The translations under genes and the position numbers were made by a program. A model generated the notes under the pieces. That model worked only from the letters and a program-made list of their open reading frames with translations. It searched no databases and had not been told where the DNA came from. A stretch of 64,000 nt of DNA. It comes from Rhynochetos jubatus (Eukaryota > Chordata > Aves > Eurypygiformes > Rhynochetidae). The stretch spans positions 41,428,118 through 41,492,117 of the forward strand of contig CM050653.1 in the NCBI GenBank assembly GCA_027574665.1, given 5' to 3'. Numbering within the stretch: position 1 is the first letter of the stretch; each line of letters starts with the position of its first letter. Positions 39,851-54,109 of this stretch are shown in pieces.

Positions 39851-42800
39851 ATCAAATATGTTATGCTGTGGAAAATGTGCTATCTGCAACTGAAAACAAC
39901 TACAATGTATAAAAATGCACCTCAGCAAGTTACTTTCACAGAAAAAATAATAGTCCACTCCAAATGCATATGCTTCCCATGAAGCAGTTTCACCTAAAGA
40001 AAATTTTTGGTACTGGAGCAAGTATTTACTCTTGAAAGGCAACTATTCTTCAAGTAGTTGATGCAAAAACCAATAATATAAATTAAACCTAAAGAAAATG
40101 AAAAGAAAGAGACTTAATGCACGACATCAATGACATCAACACTACTTTTTCTATCCACACCTTATGAACTTCTCCTCCTCTGTGGACTTGAACAGGATTT
40201 TTTTTTTGAGAGAAATCTATGCCCATAACTATTGCACATACTTGGTAACCTCAGTTTAGTACATCATACTCTGTATGTTCTTTGCAAACAGTTGACATGT
40301 CCACATGTAAATCCCAACACAATAAATGCTGCGTTTATTGTTTTGCACAAATCATCTGGGTGACACATTCATGGCTCAATGCTTTGGATTTACTGTGCAT
40401 TGCGACACAGCATAGCATGCATGAGCAGTGACTCCAACCGCACCGCACAACATCTGCACTCTGTGGACATGGCTACAGACCACGGAGTCGCCCCAGGGAT
40501 TCCTAAGACAGTTGGCAGCGAAAGTGGAGTTGAGTTTAACAAAGGTTCCCTATACTGCCCAAATAAAAAGCTTTGAAAATCCCCCCCGACAATTCCATTT
40601 GGAAAAGAAAGACATTGATGGGAAAAAGTGGGTAATGCTGCTTTTAGGAAACTCCCCTCCATACCTCGGTTATCAAAGGTTGACCATTACATGAGTAGGA
40701 GGGCTGCTTGGGTGGTTACCTGTTTCCTGGGGAAGCACAGGAGCTGTCTGCAATGCACCAATTCCCGAAAAGTAAACTGAAAACATCTGGAGCCTTTCTT
40801 TTCTTTCTTCCCAAAGAAAAAATGAGTTAAATGCTTAAGAGCCCTTGGAGAGTTCCCGTTCAACTACACATAAAACATCCACTCCCCTCAGTGTGTGAAT
40901 CGGCTGTTTGATAGAGCTATGTGGAAATCGGGGGGCTGGGGGAGCTGTTGGGTAAAAAGGATGAAAGTACATTTTTCCCTGAGGCTGTAGTTTCAGTCCA
41001 GCTCCAGAGAGCCAGCGCTGTTGCTGCCAGACACCACTGCAGTTATTCCTGTGAAATGATGGATGGCCTCAACCCATTCCCTAATGAAGATTTCATCAGG
41101 AAGGTCGCCATTGCAATTAGCTTCTTTTTTAGGGCAGCCTGAAAGGATAGGCTAAAGAAGGAAGAAGAAAAACCACCCTACCGCCCCATGCACTGATGTG
41201 GGGACAATTTTGTGAGGCTGGAGTTTAAGATAAGAGGTAGGGGAGAGTCTGAACTCCTGCGTCACATGTACCCATTTTGTGGGGAGAGTACAGCCGCTGC
41301 TACTGAGCTCTGCCTCTTCTCACCCCCATCACATAGGGACAAGCCCAGGACCCCAAAATCTCATACCATCTCTCTACACTTCTGAAAAATGAGGTGCTAC
41401 ATGGCAGTAAGAATTTCTTTGAGAGGCTCCTCTTGCGTTTACCAGTGGGAGAGGGAGCCTCCCCTACAGGCTGAGACCTCATTTTAATCTCTTCCAGCAA
41501 GAAAGGCAATCTATGAAGTGTAGTACTCAATGAACACTAATAAAAGGCAGTGGATAAGGAACCAAACCACACACATGGAATACTGTGGAATACTTCAGCC
41601 TTCCAATATAATGCTGTGAAATCAGGAGGCCACCTAATTATAATGAAAAGGAATTTCTATTTAATTTCATAGCATTGTAGTGGTCAACAAGAAATGTTTC
41701 CTCGCATACTCTTGCAGCAGTGGCTACTGAGTGCTCCACCAAAACCTCTCTCAGGTCCCTCTTCTTTTCTCCAGTGTGTTTAAAACGAATTCGGCCATGC
41801 TTTACATTTTGTTTGAAAGACAGTTAGGAACAGAGGAAGGCTATATTCGTATACACAAACATATAAATTATATCAACCTGTAAACTCATTATAAAACAGA
41901 AAAATAAAATAAATGCCCTTTTTGGGGTCTTTTTTTTATGACAATGGCTACACTGATTGGAAGCGCAAATAAAGATAAACTAGTAAAATTAGAATTGAGA
42001 GTGTTCATCTAAACAAGAAAATAGAAATGATTCATGTCTAGTAGCCTGAATGATGTATTTAAGAAATATCATCAGAGAGAACATAATTGTATTTGCTCCA
42101 GTGTGCAATGTTTTTGTTCTCTAAATTGACCCAGTGCTCCATTTTGACTTAGGAAAAAAAAAGATCCATCTTGCTCAGTGCTTTTGGTCATAAAATATAC
42201 TTTACATACAGAATACATAAAATGTTTACATAAACCTCTGAATATTTTAGAATAGATATGTCTTATTTGATTCACAATCCTGCAGCCGTTGTTCACTTAA
42301 CTTATACTCCCTTTTTTGACACAGTCAAATACCCCAGTTCTCAGACGGAAGATGACATCAAATAAATCAATTTTATTAAAAGTTAAACTATTCTGGTAGA
42401 TTGCTTTCAATAAACAGAGCATGCACTGTTTCCTTCTCTGCCTCCTACAGATCAGTAGGGTCTACCATTCACTTTAGAGTTTGTTTACTCTTATTCATGA
42501 TCTTCCAATAAAAGCACATACCACTCCACCTCCTCACTCCAATTCTGGTTACGGCACTTAGCGCATGGAACGTATGACAGGCACACATCAGAAATAATGC
42601 GATACGGCTATATGAATGATATTTGCATGGCCTATTAAAGTCATATTTATCTAATTCCCCATCACTGCCACCAAATGGGCCACCACAGCTGAGGTCTGTC
42701 TACGGCCATTTGACCCATCCCCCAAGCCCTGATGTGTCTTCATCTGGCAACTCCCCCTCTCCAAAAATCTTTTCAATGTACACATTCTTGAGGATTATGA

Positions 42801-45800
42801 CAACTGTGTTCCCAACTCCCCTGTATTATTACTGGTGCTTACAGCTGCCTGCTCCAAATCTCCTGACGGGACAGCAGACAAAAACCCCACAATTGCTCAG
42901 AAAGGAAGCAAGGGCCCTGCTGTTGCCCAAGAAAATATAGCAAAGTACAAAATTGGAGTTATAATTTGAATGGTTACCAGCCAAATTTCTAGCGTGTCTG
43001 TGGCTGGTTGGGTTCCAAAAGAACACATGAGGGTTCAGAACATTTCTAATATTATCTGAAGTGAGCAATGCAGCCCGACTTCATATAAAAAGGATATAGC
43101 ATAATGAAAGACAATATTATTTTAGCTGATGAAAACAAAAAGAGCAATTCTTACCTTAAACAGTCTCTTGTATTATCCAGATATAACAAGGACAGACCAA
43201 AACCTCAGCAAAATAAATACAACCAGCCATCTAAAAATTCATGTTTACTCTTTTAGCCATTTTCTTTTCATCTCAAGTACTACAGTCACCTTTATTCCTC
43301 TTTTGGGGGGGAATAGGAGACTAACTGTTATAGTGGTGTTATACTACTTTTTCAGTTGCCAGCTGCAACGTTAAAAAAACTAAGTGCTATTTAGTCTTGT
43401 CCTCTATAACAGTGTTTTATAGAAGGGTTTTCCCCTCTAAGATTAAAGACAGAATAATTCAAGTAGACATGGTACATTTTTCTAAAGAAATGAGCACTGT
43501 CTCCCTTAAAGTAGAATAAAGACCTAATCCTTCCACAAAGCCAGCAGTTGAGTGAGAGTGGCACCGGGCTACTCCCATCATCTTCTGAGAAGCCATGGAA
43601 ACCTCTTGCTTTCAGAGCTTAAACAACATCATTGCTTCTAATGCACTTCATTAAAAGCAAAGCACCTGCCTTAAATTTGCCCTTATGTAAGCGTATACAA
43701 ACTGGTCAACCCAACAGCAGCAGACTAGCTGAACAATTTATTTGTAATAGTGCTCCAGATGCAAAGCAAAGTTGCAAAAAGAGTAACACCATAGCTGAGG
43801 AAGGTGAGATTTTAAGAGTGTTGAGACCTGTAGAGCCCAGTGCACCCTTTACCCAGCTTGCAGAGGGGAAACACTACAAAGAATATTGATAGTCCCATTT
43901 TCGATGGCTCAAAGCGTGATGAAACATTATCGCTTCACTTAAATTCCCACAGCTATTAGTTATGAAGAAGCACTGTTTCAAACAACAGCAATATTGCTAA
44001 TACTACTCCTCGTAACGATGCTGCACACGTGATGACTTCAGGGCACTGTGTCTGAAAGCGCCTGATGCACTGTAGTAACTAGCACTAATGATCATGATTT
44101 TGAGTTCAGTATGAAAACTTTGGGGAAAACAAACGTGCACCGTTATCTATGAACGCTATGGATTCCCGTTACTTTTAGAAAGACCACATCTGAAGAGAGG
44201 TGTAACTCCTCACAGACATAGAAATTTTTCCACATAGCCTTTGTATTCATTAACAGGCTCTTCCTCATTCCGTCTTCCCCGCACATCCAGAGCACACATA
44301 AGGATAGACTTTAGCATCGTAAGTAAGGGGCGGCTCTTTTAGGAATATGTCAGTGTTTCCAAAAATCGTTTTATGTTTTGTTATTAGTCACTGGTTTCCT
44401 GTGTTAAAGAGTGTCCACCAAAAGGAGAGCAGAGAACAAGAATAATTAAAGATGCCTTAAAGTTTTACAGAAAATTCCTTTTCCCCAGAAATAATGTTAG
44501 GATTTAAAAGTCTAAAAGTCATTCAGGGACAAAACCAAATCTTCATTCATTGAGATATTGGGTATTTCCCTTCTTGTTTTACAGAAATAAAATTCCCCTC
44601 CTAGCTAACAAAAGGCGTATTATTACACTATTTAGAGAAATAGCCTATTATACTTTCACAGTGCTTATACCTCCTCCTTAAGCACCTGCTAACCACCACT
44701 TTGATGAGCCAGTGTAACTGTTCTGACCCTATAGTGCACAACAGTCCGGTCCTTGCTGCAAGTCTCAAACTTTCCGTCTTTTTTAAAATGACAATGAGAT
44801 CACAACAGAGAGAACACCCTCTCCTCTTCCGGTCACCGAAGTGATGGGTGCTTTTTGCTGTTCAAAACTTCAAATATGAAAAACAAATCCCAGGAAACAG
44901 AAACTAAATATGCCGGTCAAAATGTCCAAAACTCATCTTGTACAGCAGCTGGTATCCTTAAGACTTTATTTTGGTACATTTATTTTGTCTTACATACAAA
45001 TGCAAATCCAGAAGTACCTGTCATATTCCTCAGTCAGACGTACAGAGTGACACATCTAGCCACAATATTCCCTTGACTAGTACCTGGTATTATACTCTAA
45101 AGTACACTCCTATACATTACACTTGTTTAAATAATTCTGGTTGCTGTTCTTTTTCCTGTTTAGATTAATCCAAATTTTTACCTAAACGTAATTTTATTCT
45201 TACTTACCAAATCCCTTTATCAAATAAGAAACTGGAAATTGCTCTCTTTAGTAGCCCCATAATATTATAAATGCAATAAGACTAAACTCTAATAAAAGGA
45301 AAAGAACAAATAGTAAAAGATGACAAACTGGCATGGCTTTGTAGCTCACTTGGGCGTTGTGAGGAGCAGGTCCAACCTCAGCAAGCACCACGTAGTTTCA
45401 GCACATTGTAAAGCTATCTCATGTTGGGACTTAGGGAGAAACTGAAGCTTCCATTCAGCTCAACAGGCCATGTTAGAGATTTTTGCTGCCTGGTCTTCAT
45501 TAAAGTTGTAAAACATGACTGCTAGAGTGCAGTTTGTAACACCCTCTAATAACACGGTTTAAACACCAGTCAACACAATAGAAGAGGTAGAGAAACGTGA
45601 CAGAAGCATTAAAGCTAAGTCAGCCCTGAAATGTCTGGAGTTGTTTAAACGTCTGTCCAAATCTCTTTGGACTTGGAATCAAGAAGAAAAGTCTTGTGTT
45701 AACATAGAAAGGTTTTTCTCAATACCTGTTTGCAGTCAGGCTTCAAATATCAAGAAAAAAGACCAAGAATATCAAGGAAAAAATACATTGTTTCAATAAA

Positions 45801-46482
45801 AAGGACTGTTTTTTTCCTTTTCACCTCTCACTGTCTGAAATCACTCTGTCACCCCACAGAATACATAATTCTAATGAAATCTTTCACTTCAAAGCGTTCC
45901 TGCATTATCTTCAAAAGGAAATATGAAGCAAGTATTCTCCAAGGGACAGCAAACGGTAATCTCGCTGCTGAATTTTAGAGGGTTGGACTGGGGTAGCGAG
46001 CATCCAGCAAACACCAAAACCAGTCCCAAATAAAATGAAAACAAAATAAAATAACAAAATGCACATAAATTATGCATCCTGTGATAAGGCAAATTGGTTT
46101 TGAAAGAAAAAACACCTTTCTCCTTACTGTTTTCAGCAATAGGACAATTTTCTTTTAAAAACACTGTATTTGTCTCCGAGCATTCTGAAAGTGTATGTGT
46201 GGGCTTTTTCTCTAGGTAGGTCACTAGCTTATGGCATCATGAACAGAAAGTTAGGTGATACTAAGGGAGTTTAGTTTCAGAGAGGTAATGTCTAGTCAAA
46301 CAAAAAAGCATGCTTGACTTCAATGTTTTTAATCTTGGTCAGTTTTCCCCTTTGAGGCTGAGATCTAGTAAAATTTCAGTGCTGTTGACTTCACAGAATT
46401 TATTTGATTTCAGACTTCAATATTAATAAAAATTTAGTGAAGTTATCTGAAAACAGGCTTATTGAACTTATCTCGAGCTACA

Positions 46483-46546
46483 TTGATGGATAGGAAAGTA
46501 ATGTCCAGCACATATTGATGGATAAGAAAGGAATGTCCAACACATA
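46483..46546. repeat. 32-bp direct tandem duplication
   Basis: Two adjacent 32-bp copies, 46483-46514 and 46515-46546, each begin ttgatggata and end in acacata or gcacata. They differ at three positions. This is a local tandem duplication, not a known dispersed repeat. Confidence 0.9.
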
Positions 46547-49394
46547 AATAAACGTTCAGAGCATTTGTAAGGATCTGAAAGACTCACATCCAAAAGAAGA
46601 TTGTTTCAGTAAGTCTCAGTTTCTATCTTTCTTGCTTAAGTACTACAGGCAATAAAATTATTTCCACAATGTTTCTTCATAAAGTAAGTGTTCAAGTGAA
46701 TCAGTACTTGTAAACAAGCTCTACTGAGGATTCATGCTGCCAATTTAAGATAAACTATTTTGTATATTCAACTCCATTTCTCTGGTAAAATTTCCCTAAT
46801 GAAATGTAGTAAAACTCACAAACCATCAGATCAACACACACCAGCAAAATTAAACCCCTGAGAATATTCACTGCTTTATTTTTATTAGTACTGCTTTAAA
46901 TATTCAAAATGTATGGGTCATAAAATTATGCTTAGGGCAACATTTTCTCATAAGTTCATTTGTGCATGTTTTTAAATAGATTTAAAAACTAAATAATTTC
47001 AATCTCAACCTTAACGCAGAGACAAAACAGCAGAAGTAGGGATGGGGGCAGATCTTAATCACCCTCTCCTCAAATTCTTAATTTTAGGATATTTTAGGGC
47101 TAAAGAATGCTCCAGGCAGCAAAAGGAATGTATTTAAATGCCTGAAGCAGTTTATATAACGCTTCAAATTTCTAGAGCAGACCCCACATTCCCTTCCTTA
47201 CATACACAAGATAAAATTACTTGGAATTTCCTCATATTATTACTGAATATAGGACAAACAGTAACACTGGCAGGAGTCAGACAAGGTGACCTGTGGTTAT
47301 TTTTCATGGAAACATCACAGGACAATATAAAATCTGACTAGCTGGTTAGAAAAATGGGTTTCCACGTGGTTTACACACATACCCCTCGACATAGAATTTA
47401 TCATGTCATTACCCCGGTCACAAAATCCAAGAGGAAAAGCCCACGTCTACTTTCTGGTAGGAGATGTGGTGTAATGCCATGCTCTGGCCCACCGACCAAC
47501 TCTCAGCACACCCAGAGAGAGCAAAGCACTATTGGCAGCACTCAGACCCAGCCCTGCAGACTTACATTCTGCGTATCTCACTGAGGTATTGATCAGTGTC
47601 ACTGCAGCCCTACGCACAGAATAAGCGATGGAAAGCCACAATGTGATTTGAAGGGGAAGGGTTTGGTTTTTTTTTTTCTTCTCTCAAGTAAGCCAAGACA
47701 GCCCGTGATATGATGTGGATAGCTTCAGGAGATAAAGGATGCGTTATCTGCAGTCACTGGGAGAAGGGTGTCCTCGCGCTCACCCCAAGAACGAAAGGAT
47801 GCTAGACCCCTGCGGAGTCGCAGAAGCCTGCCTCACGACTCCTCATGAGTGTTCTGCCAGGTCTGAATATAAAAGCAAGGCTGAGGAAAATGCAGAGGGA
47901 GGCGGCAGGTTATGCAGGGAGCCTGGCAGGCACTGAGGGAAGAGAAGCTTTTGCTAGTGGAATCTGCAGGGTATGTGACACCTCATATTTATCCACAAGA
48001 GCTTGGAAGCATCAGGGATGATGTTCAGCGCAAGCGATGCAGCTCCACGAAGCGCACTCTGATTTGAGCCGTAGTCTGCCCAAGTTTTGGGTTAGCATGA
48101 GCTAGAAGGTAGATAGGCCAGTACTGAAGCCTTCTGGTGAGGCAGGGACATCATGAGAAGGCAGCAATATATTTTTGCAGGACTGTGTGTGCTGTCAGGA
48201 GAGGACGCAGAAGCTGCAGGAAAAGCCTCTATGCACAGCCACCTCAAGAGCATGAAAAAGCTTCTCCTTCTTTCCCCCCTACCGCCCGCCTCCCTCGCTC
48301 TTTCTTTCTCCCTCTTTCATCAATGTGTCCTCTATGAACAGACGTTAATTTTCACTTTCTTTTACTCTTTGCTTGCAGGCAGGAGCAGAAGCTTCCACAA
48401 AGTCCTGATGCCAGTGACTCCTGGGTACAGACAGTGCAACTGCCCAGTATTGTGAGGGATTCCTTGTGTGAAGGAATGTTCCAGTTGTGAACATCTGTCT
48501 CTTGACTTTGTAAAGAACGTTGCCATGGTGCAAACTGGCTGGAGACTCCCTAGGGCATGACTGCCTTTCTTGGTGCTGATGTGTCATCCATGGACAACAC
48601 CAGTTGACAGCATGGCCTAGGAATCCTGAGAAGGAGAACCAGGTCAGGGGCTTGGATCCAGCACTTATCACCAGAAGTTTGGAGCAATCCCCAGACCACT
48701 CCTTTGATCCTGAGTCAGACCTAGGTGCCGTTTTATCCTTCCTTGTTACAAAGTTTTCCACCCAAGAAAAGCCTGCCTTGGCTCTCCCTCACAACAGGTC
48801 CTAAATGTAATTTCACAGAAAACTATTATTGAGGAGAATCTGAAAGTGTACATCTAATTATCCCTACGGAGAAGGTAATTTTTCCAAGGAAAAGGAATGA
48901 AATCCAATGCACATCACATAGTACATGGCTTTAAGACTGACAAACGGACCTGAAACACCCAGTTTATGTATCTTCTCTTTGGTTTCTTTTTTGGTCCAGA
49001 CATCCCATGCCAGAAAAAGATTAAAAGAATCCAAACTGATTTGTCATATAAAACCCACTTTATTTGTCTACACAGTAAGGTAAAAAGAAATTCTTGGCTA
49101 AATGCCAAAAAAAAAACCAACTTGGGGAAATCCAGTGAAGTCACAGAGCAGACAGCAAGAAGAAACACCACTGGTGAGGTGCAGACCATTATAACATTTC
49201 TCTAGAAAGTTGCCAATGCTCAAAAGCGGCAGGACACAAACCCACAAGTGAACATGTATAGGGACTGCCCCAGAAATGCCGCATGATGTTAGAGCTGATT
49301 GAAACCCCTTTTTTAACAAAATAAGCCCTTCAAATGCAGAGGGGAATATAACAGCCAACAAATCACCTAAATGCTTTTCATAACAGATTCTCAA

Positions 49395-49720
49395 TAGAAT
49401 GTTATTTAGATATTAAGACCTATAATTGATGAAATTGCTATTATAAAATATTATGTAAGCAATAATATTTCCTGAAATGTCTTCTTTGCATTATAGTGCT
49501 CTTTATTCTAATTTCAGGCAGCCTTTCTAACATGAAATGCCAACATGGTACACATCAATGGCCTCGAGGGTATAATTAACACTTGTTATTTACATTTATT
49601 TTTTAAAATAATTAACTAGGAGCATGTCTAATGAATGGTAATGGGGCTTAAATTGAGACACAATATGTCAACTACCTTGCCATTTAGAAGCGAACTTCCA
49701 TGCAGCTCAAGTCCGATCCA
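49395..49720. promoter_or_regulatory. Candidate conserved non-coding element
   Basis: About 320 bp of complex, AT-rich, non-repetitive sequence with many ATTA-type homeodomain cores (ttataattgatgaaattgc style words, ggtataattaacacttg, aataattaactagg) and an E-box-like catggt. It has the composition of a deeply conserved enhancer. This is inferred from texture only. Confidence 0.3.
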
Positions 49721-50575
49721 GAGGACTGGGCTGTAGTGAGAGCCCCACGGATAACACTGCTGGATGTGTTGCCAGTCTCTGCTGGTCTAAAGTCAATGGC
49801 AGAACGTGTATTGGCTGCCTATCGGTAACTTTGAAGAATCTGATTTTCACGTACATTGAACATCAATGAGTTAAGGCCCTGGTTTGTTTTTTGTAGGCTT
49901 CAGAGATTAAATGGAAGCTTACTCATACGTTAAAGTTAAACCCGCTGTGGTCCTTTGTTACTACTTTCTCTTTGCTTTCCACTACTCAAAGGTATGTCCT
50001 CAGTTGACACAGTTTATGGGACATGGCATAAGCAGCTACTCAGGCCAGAATAAGCTTCTGACTCAGAAAGAAGCTATGCATAAAGAAAATCCTCACACAG
50101 TGATGTACTTTCAAAATGCATGACCTCACTCTTCCCTACTCAGCCTCTTGAAAGGAAACAGACCCAAACAAAACATTTGGTGGATTGAAACATGAAACCA
50201 GTGTCTGCTAGTTCACATCCAAGAGTAAAATGCAAATTGCAAATGTGTAATCGATGTATCAATGTTTCTGTCCACTTAGTAAAGGAATAATCCATTTTCT
50301 CAGCATCCTGAAAGATTTTGCCATCACAGTGCACTTGGGGTAAAAGCAAAGAATTGACTTACAAACACATATTCATTCAAACCTGACCATTGGTTGGGGG
50401 TGCTGGTACTAATCATGTCCATGGCTTCAAAAAGATAAATGTGATTTGCGATCTTTCTCCAAGAGACTCATGTAATCCGTTCAGCTCTTAGACGTTTAGA
50501 CAAACTCTGTAGTTTTCATGTATGGCTTCAAATGCATTTTTGTTGATGATCAGCAGCTGTTTACATGTATGTAAT

Positions 50576-50673
50576 ACAGAATCATAGAATGGTTTGGGTT
50601 GGAAGGGACCTTTGAAGATCACCCAGTTCCAAGTCCCCTGCCATGGGCAGGGACACCCTCTACTAGACCAGGT
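50576..50673 (-). mobile_element. CR1 LINE 3' end fragment (short)
   Basis: The plus strand starts acagaatcatagaatggttt and continues through gggttggaagggacc, gatcacccagttcc, ctgccatgggcagggacacc and tactagaccagg. These are hallmark blocks of the reverse-complemented 3' end of chicken-type CR1. The element is therefore on the minus strand with its 3' end at 50576. About 98 bp remain. It belongs to a different CR1 subfamily from the copy at 11.2 kb, judged by the different wording of the shared blocks. It looks little diverged. Confidence 0.93.
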
Positions 50674-52162
50674 ATTTATCTATTCCATAGGATGGACAAC
50701 AATTCTCAACAGATAGAGAAACAGAAGGTCTTTGTTTCAAGAGCAAAACACTTACCACATATCAAATAATCATATGAATGAAGCTCCAGGTTGTCAATAG
50801 AGTAAGAGAAGGATGTAGGCAGACGTGGTATTTTTCAAACACAGCACCCATAAGTAGAAGGATTCAATGGCATGTGTATCACTAATGATCTTCCTCCCCC
50901 TGTCTTTGCCTTCTTCCCCTAGGTCTGTGCAAGACTATAGCAAGTCTACTCTTCTGGCCCGGCTATCCATTCATGTTTTTATAAACATGAATGTGCATGT
51001 ATGTGCACCAGTTCAAAGTAAAACTGAAAAGAAACAATGGTCCCGTTTCAATCCTAAATATCTGAATTTTCAAAACAGTCAAATATTTCTGAATAATTCT
51101 ATAAGCAAGGGCAGTTGCTATAACTAAAGAACGACTGTTTTGACTATCACATATGATATAGAAAGGGAAGTATATCGCAAACACGTACATACCACCATGT
51201 GCATTTCTATGCTCAAAGCAGGAAAACAGCAACCATAACACATATGCTAAGAGAAACTAGAAGGTGGTGTCCTAGACAGAAAATGTACTGTACCTGTAAT
51301 ATCTGTCAGTGTGAATAATTTCTTGGCTGCTGGCTAGAATATATTCTGCAGTTCATTTTGTTTTATCACATTATTCACACTTTTTTCTGGAACAAGCAGT
51401 TCTCTTCTTATAAGACTACACTCTAGTGGAACAAATGAGCTCAAGCCTATGATTGATTCTCTAACATAGCTGAGATGGTATAGCTTTATTCACTTGTTTA
51501 AAACACAGCTTTATTCATTTACTACTTCCAGCATGACTCGAGAGTGTCAGCTGCTGAGAAACTGCACTGTGAAAGGTTCCCTCCGTGCTCAAGGAGGTGG
51601 CGGTGCATTTTTTTTTAATAGTAAATTCCATGATAAGAAGGAGGAGAAGTGCCCGATACAGACAGACTGTCTCTGCTCACCAGTTCAAAAAGTGTACTCC
51701 CAGAAATATTTTCTAAAAGCTTATCGGTCTAAACATTCCTCTCTGGCTCTGTTTCCCTGATGCAATGCTGTGCAAGTCTATTTGGATCAAGGCAGCAACT
51801 CCCTGTTTTATTTCCTGCTGGGGAACTGGCAGGGATGGGAAACCAGCAGCGTCCCAGCCAGAGCCCCTTAAGAAGCTGAAGTCATGCTATGGATGACAAG
51901 GTTTCACAAAACGCTGTTCTGCTTTAGCATCACTGGAAAATAACCCTTTTAAAAAGAAAACAAATAAGTCTATATCTTTTTATTTACCTCTATAATAACC
52001 AAGAGAAATAAAGGTATTTGGGGGATACACAATTCACATACAGATCACCACATTTGCTTCTTGCATGACCCTTAATGCTAAGAGTAGAATGACCAGGACC
52101 TAATGTGGATTCCTGTTTCTTTGCACTTGCCTGTTTCCTGGTGGAAATTTTGTCTAGGGAAT

Positions 52163-52177
52163 TAAAAAAAAAAAAAA
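52163..52177. repeat. Poly-A tract
   Basis: A run of 14 A after gggaatt. No retroposon body is recognisable on its left. Confidence 0.8.
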
Positions 52178-54109
52178 GTCCATTTGTCTACAATTTTCCT
52201 CAATGTCTCAAACCCACAACACTCAGGCTGAATGGCTCATGCGCAGATATTCCTACCCAGGAAAACCTGTGAAGAGTTATGGGGCAAATTTATTCAGTCT
52301 CATTTTCAAAACTAGGCATTCAGAATAATCCTGGACAAATAACTGCATTCCAGAAACATCCTAGTAAAGCAGAGATTTCCAAGAGGCCACCAGGAACTAA
52401 AAAGAAATTGTGTATCACCTGCTAGTTTTACAACTCAAACAAGCAGTAAAAATATTAAAGGAATATCTGGGTGTTCTTCACGTTTAGGTACAATCTGAAA
52501 GTGAACTAGTTGCTGTTCTTTATGACCAAGGAAAGCAGCTAAACTGAGTTTGGCTCCATCAACGGGAAACAACCTCAACTTACAGCCAATTCTACAATAT
52601 AAATGTTCAGATATGTGTGGGTGAAATGCGACGGCAAATAAAACTGGTTTTAGAGTAAATTGTGAAAATCATGTTGCACGTGTGGAATGATAATACCTAC
52701 TGATATCTCATGCTATATGTTTTTGCTCTTATTTATTCAAAAGATCTTATTTGTTCTTTTAAATGCTAGAACTTTACATTGCATAGCAACCACAGTTTAT
52801 AAAACCTTAAATCTCTAAAAGCGAGACAAGTAGTACAAACATGCATGAATGTAACTCAAATTTCACGTAACAAAATGACCTTTTTAAGTTGCACTTAAAA
52901 AAAAAATAGAAAAGCAGCTGCATAATTTACACTGCCACAATCTTTAAAAGGCTCAGAAGGTTGGATAAGGAACAAAATTCAAATATTTGGAACTCAACCA
53001 CTGGATTTTGGACTCCTTCTTTTCCAAAGTCTTAACTTTGTTTATCAGCAACTCTTCTGTTGAGCAAATAAAACTGTAAGCACGTAACTGAGCAAGCAAG
53101 AGAGGCCTTACAAGTGCTCTGAGAAGAGAACAACCGTGTAAAAGCAACATGAAAACCAAAAATGACAAAGAGCCCAAGCAAGCTAAGCAAGCTCATGAGC
53201 TCGAGGATCTCTAGAGGAGTACGTTTTCATTCTCCAAAAGCTCTACCCCCCTACTTTTCCAACGTGCAGGATGTGAGAAACGAAGGGAGCAGGACGTCCC
53301 AGCGACTGCAGGGGCAGAGACAGAGGAAGCCACAGCTGGTTCTTGCTGCTGCTCACAGAAGGCTCCTTCCTTTTAAAAAATGTGTTAGCCTGTCAGATAC
53401 TAATCCTCGTGTGCAGAGAGACTGAGCCTGCCTCTCTGCTATAAAAGGAATGTTCACTAAGTGCTACAGGAGTAAAAAAAAGAAGAAATAGTAAGCATCA
53501 CCTTTGTGTCTCTGAAGGAAACAGGGTGGGAATCACTGACTTCACACAATTTCCTTTAAACTTGACTTGTAAACGAACACCAAATCCTTTCCCCTGCAAT
53601 AAGGGAACAGTCTTGCCACACTGCAGCCTGCCCCCGGTGTTACAGTCTTCTGCCATTTCATGCTATTACAGTTGCTGTAATTCACCTCAGGTTTCTACCA
53701 AACTTGAAGGTTTTTCCTTTCTTCCCATTTTTTAATCACTAATGTTATTTTCAGCTTAGGGGAGCATCTGTAGCTCTTCTGGGCCAGCTAGAAGCCATTC
53801 ACCATTTGTGGCTCATGTTTTCTCCATTTTGCTTTTCTTGACATCCTTGTCAACAGTTTTGGAAAAGGGAGTTCACTGCTGCGGAACTAGCCGGTACCCT
53901 TTCACCCGTCCCGAGTGCTGCCGTAGGCTCCATCCTCATAGCAGCGTGCCGCTGCAGGAGTATCTTCACTCTCTGCCTGTAAAACAGGCTGAGCATTTGG
54001 CACTCTGCTGAATGCTTAATTCAACTACAACTAATCGGAAAGAAATGTGTGCTTGATCTCAGCCTCCTCCTCACAAGCAGGGGCTTCTCATCTCTCCTCC
54101 TACCCCTTC

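Noticed and set aside
45975..46010. gagggttggactggggtag as another CR1 3' end
   Set aside because: Only about 12 bases fit the CR1 block, and the neighbouring blocks expected on both sides are missing.
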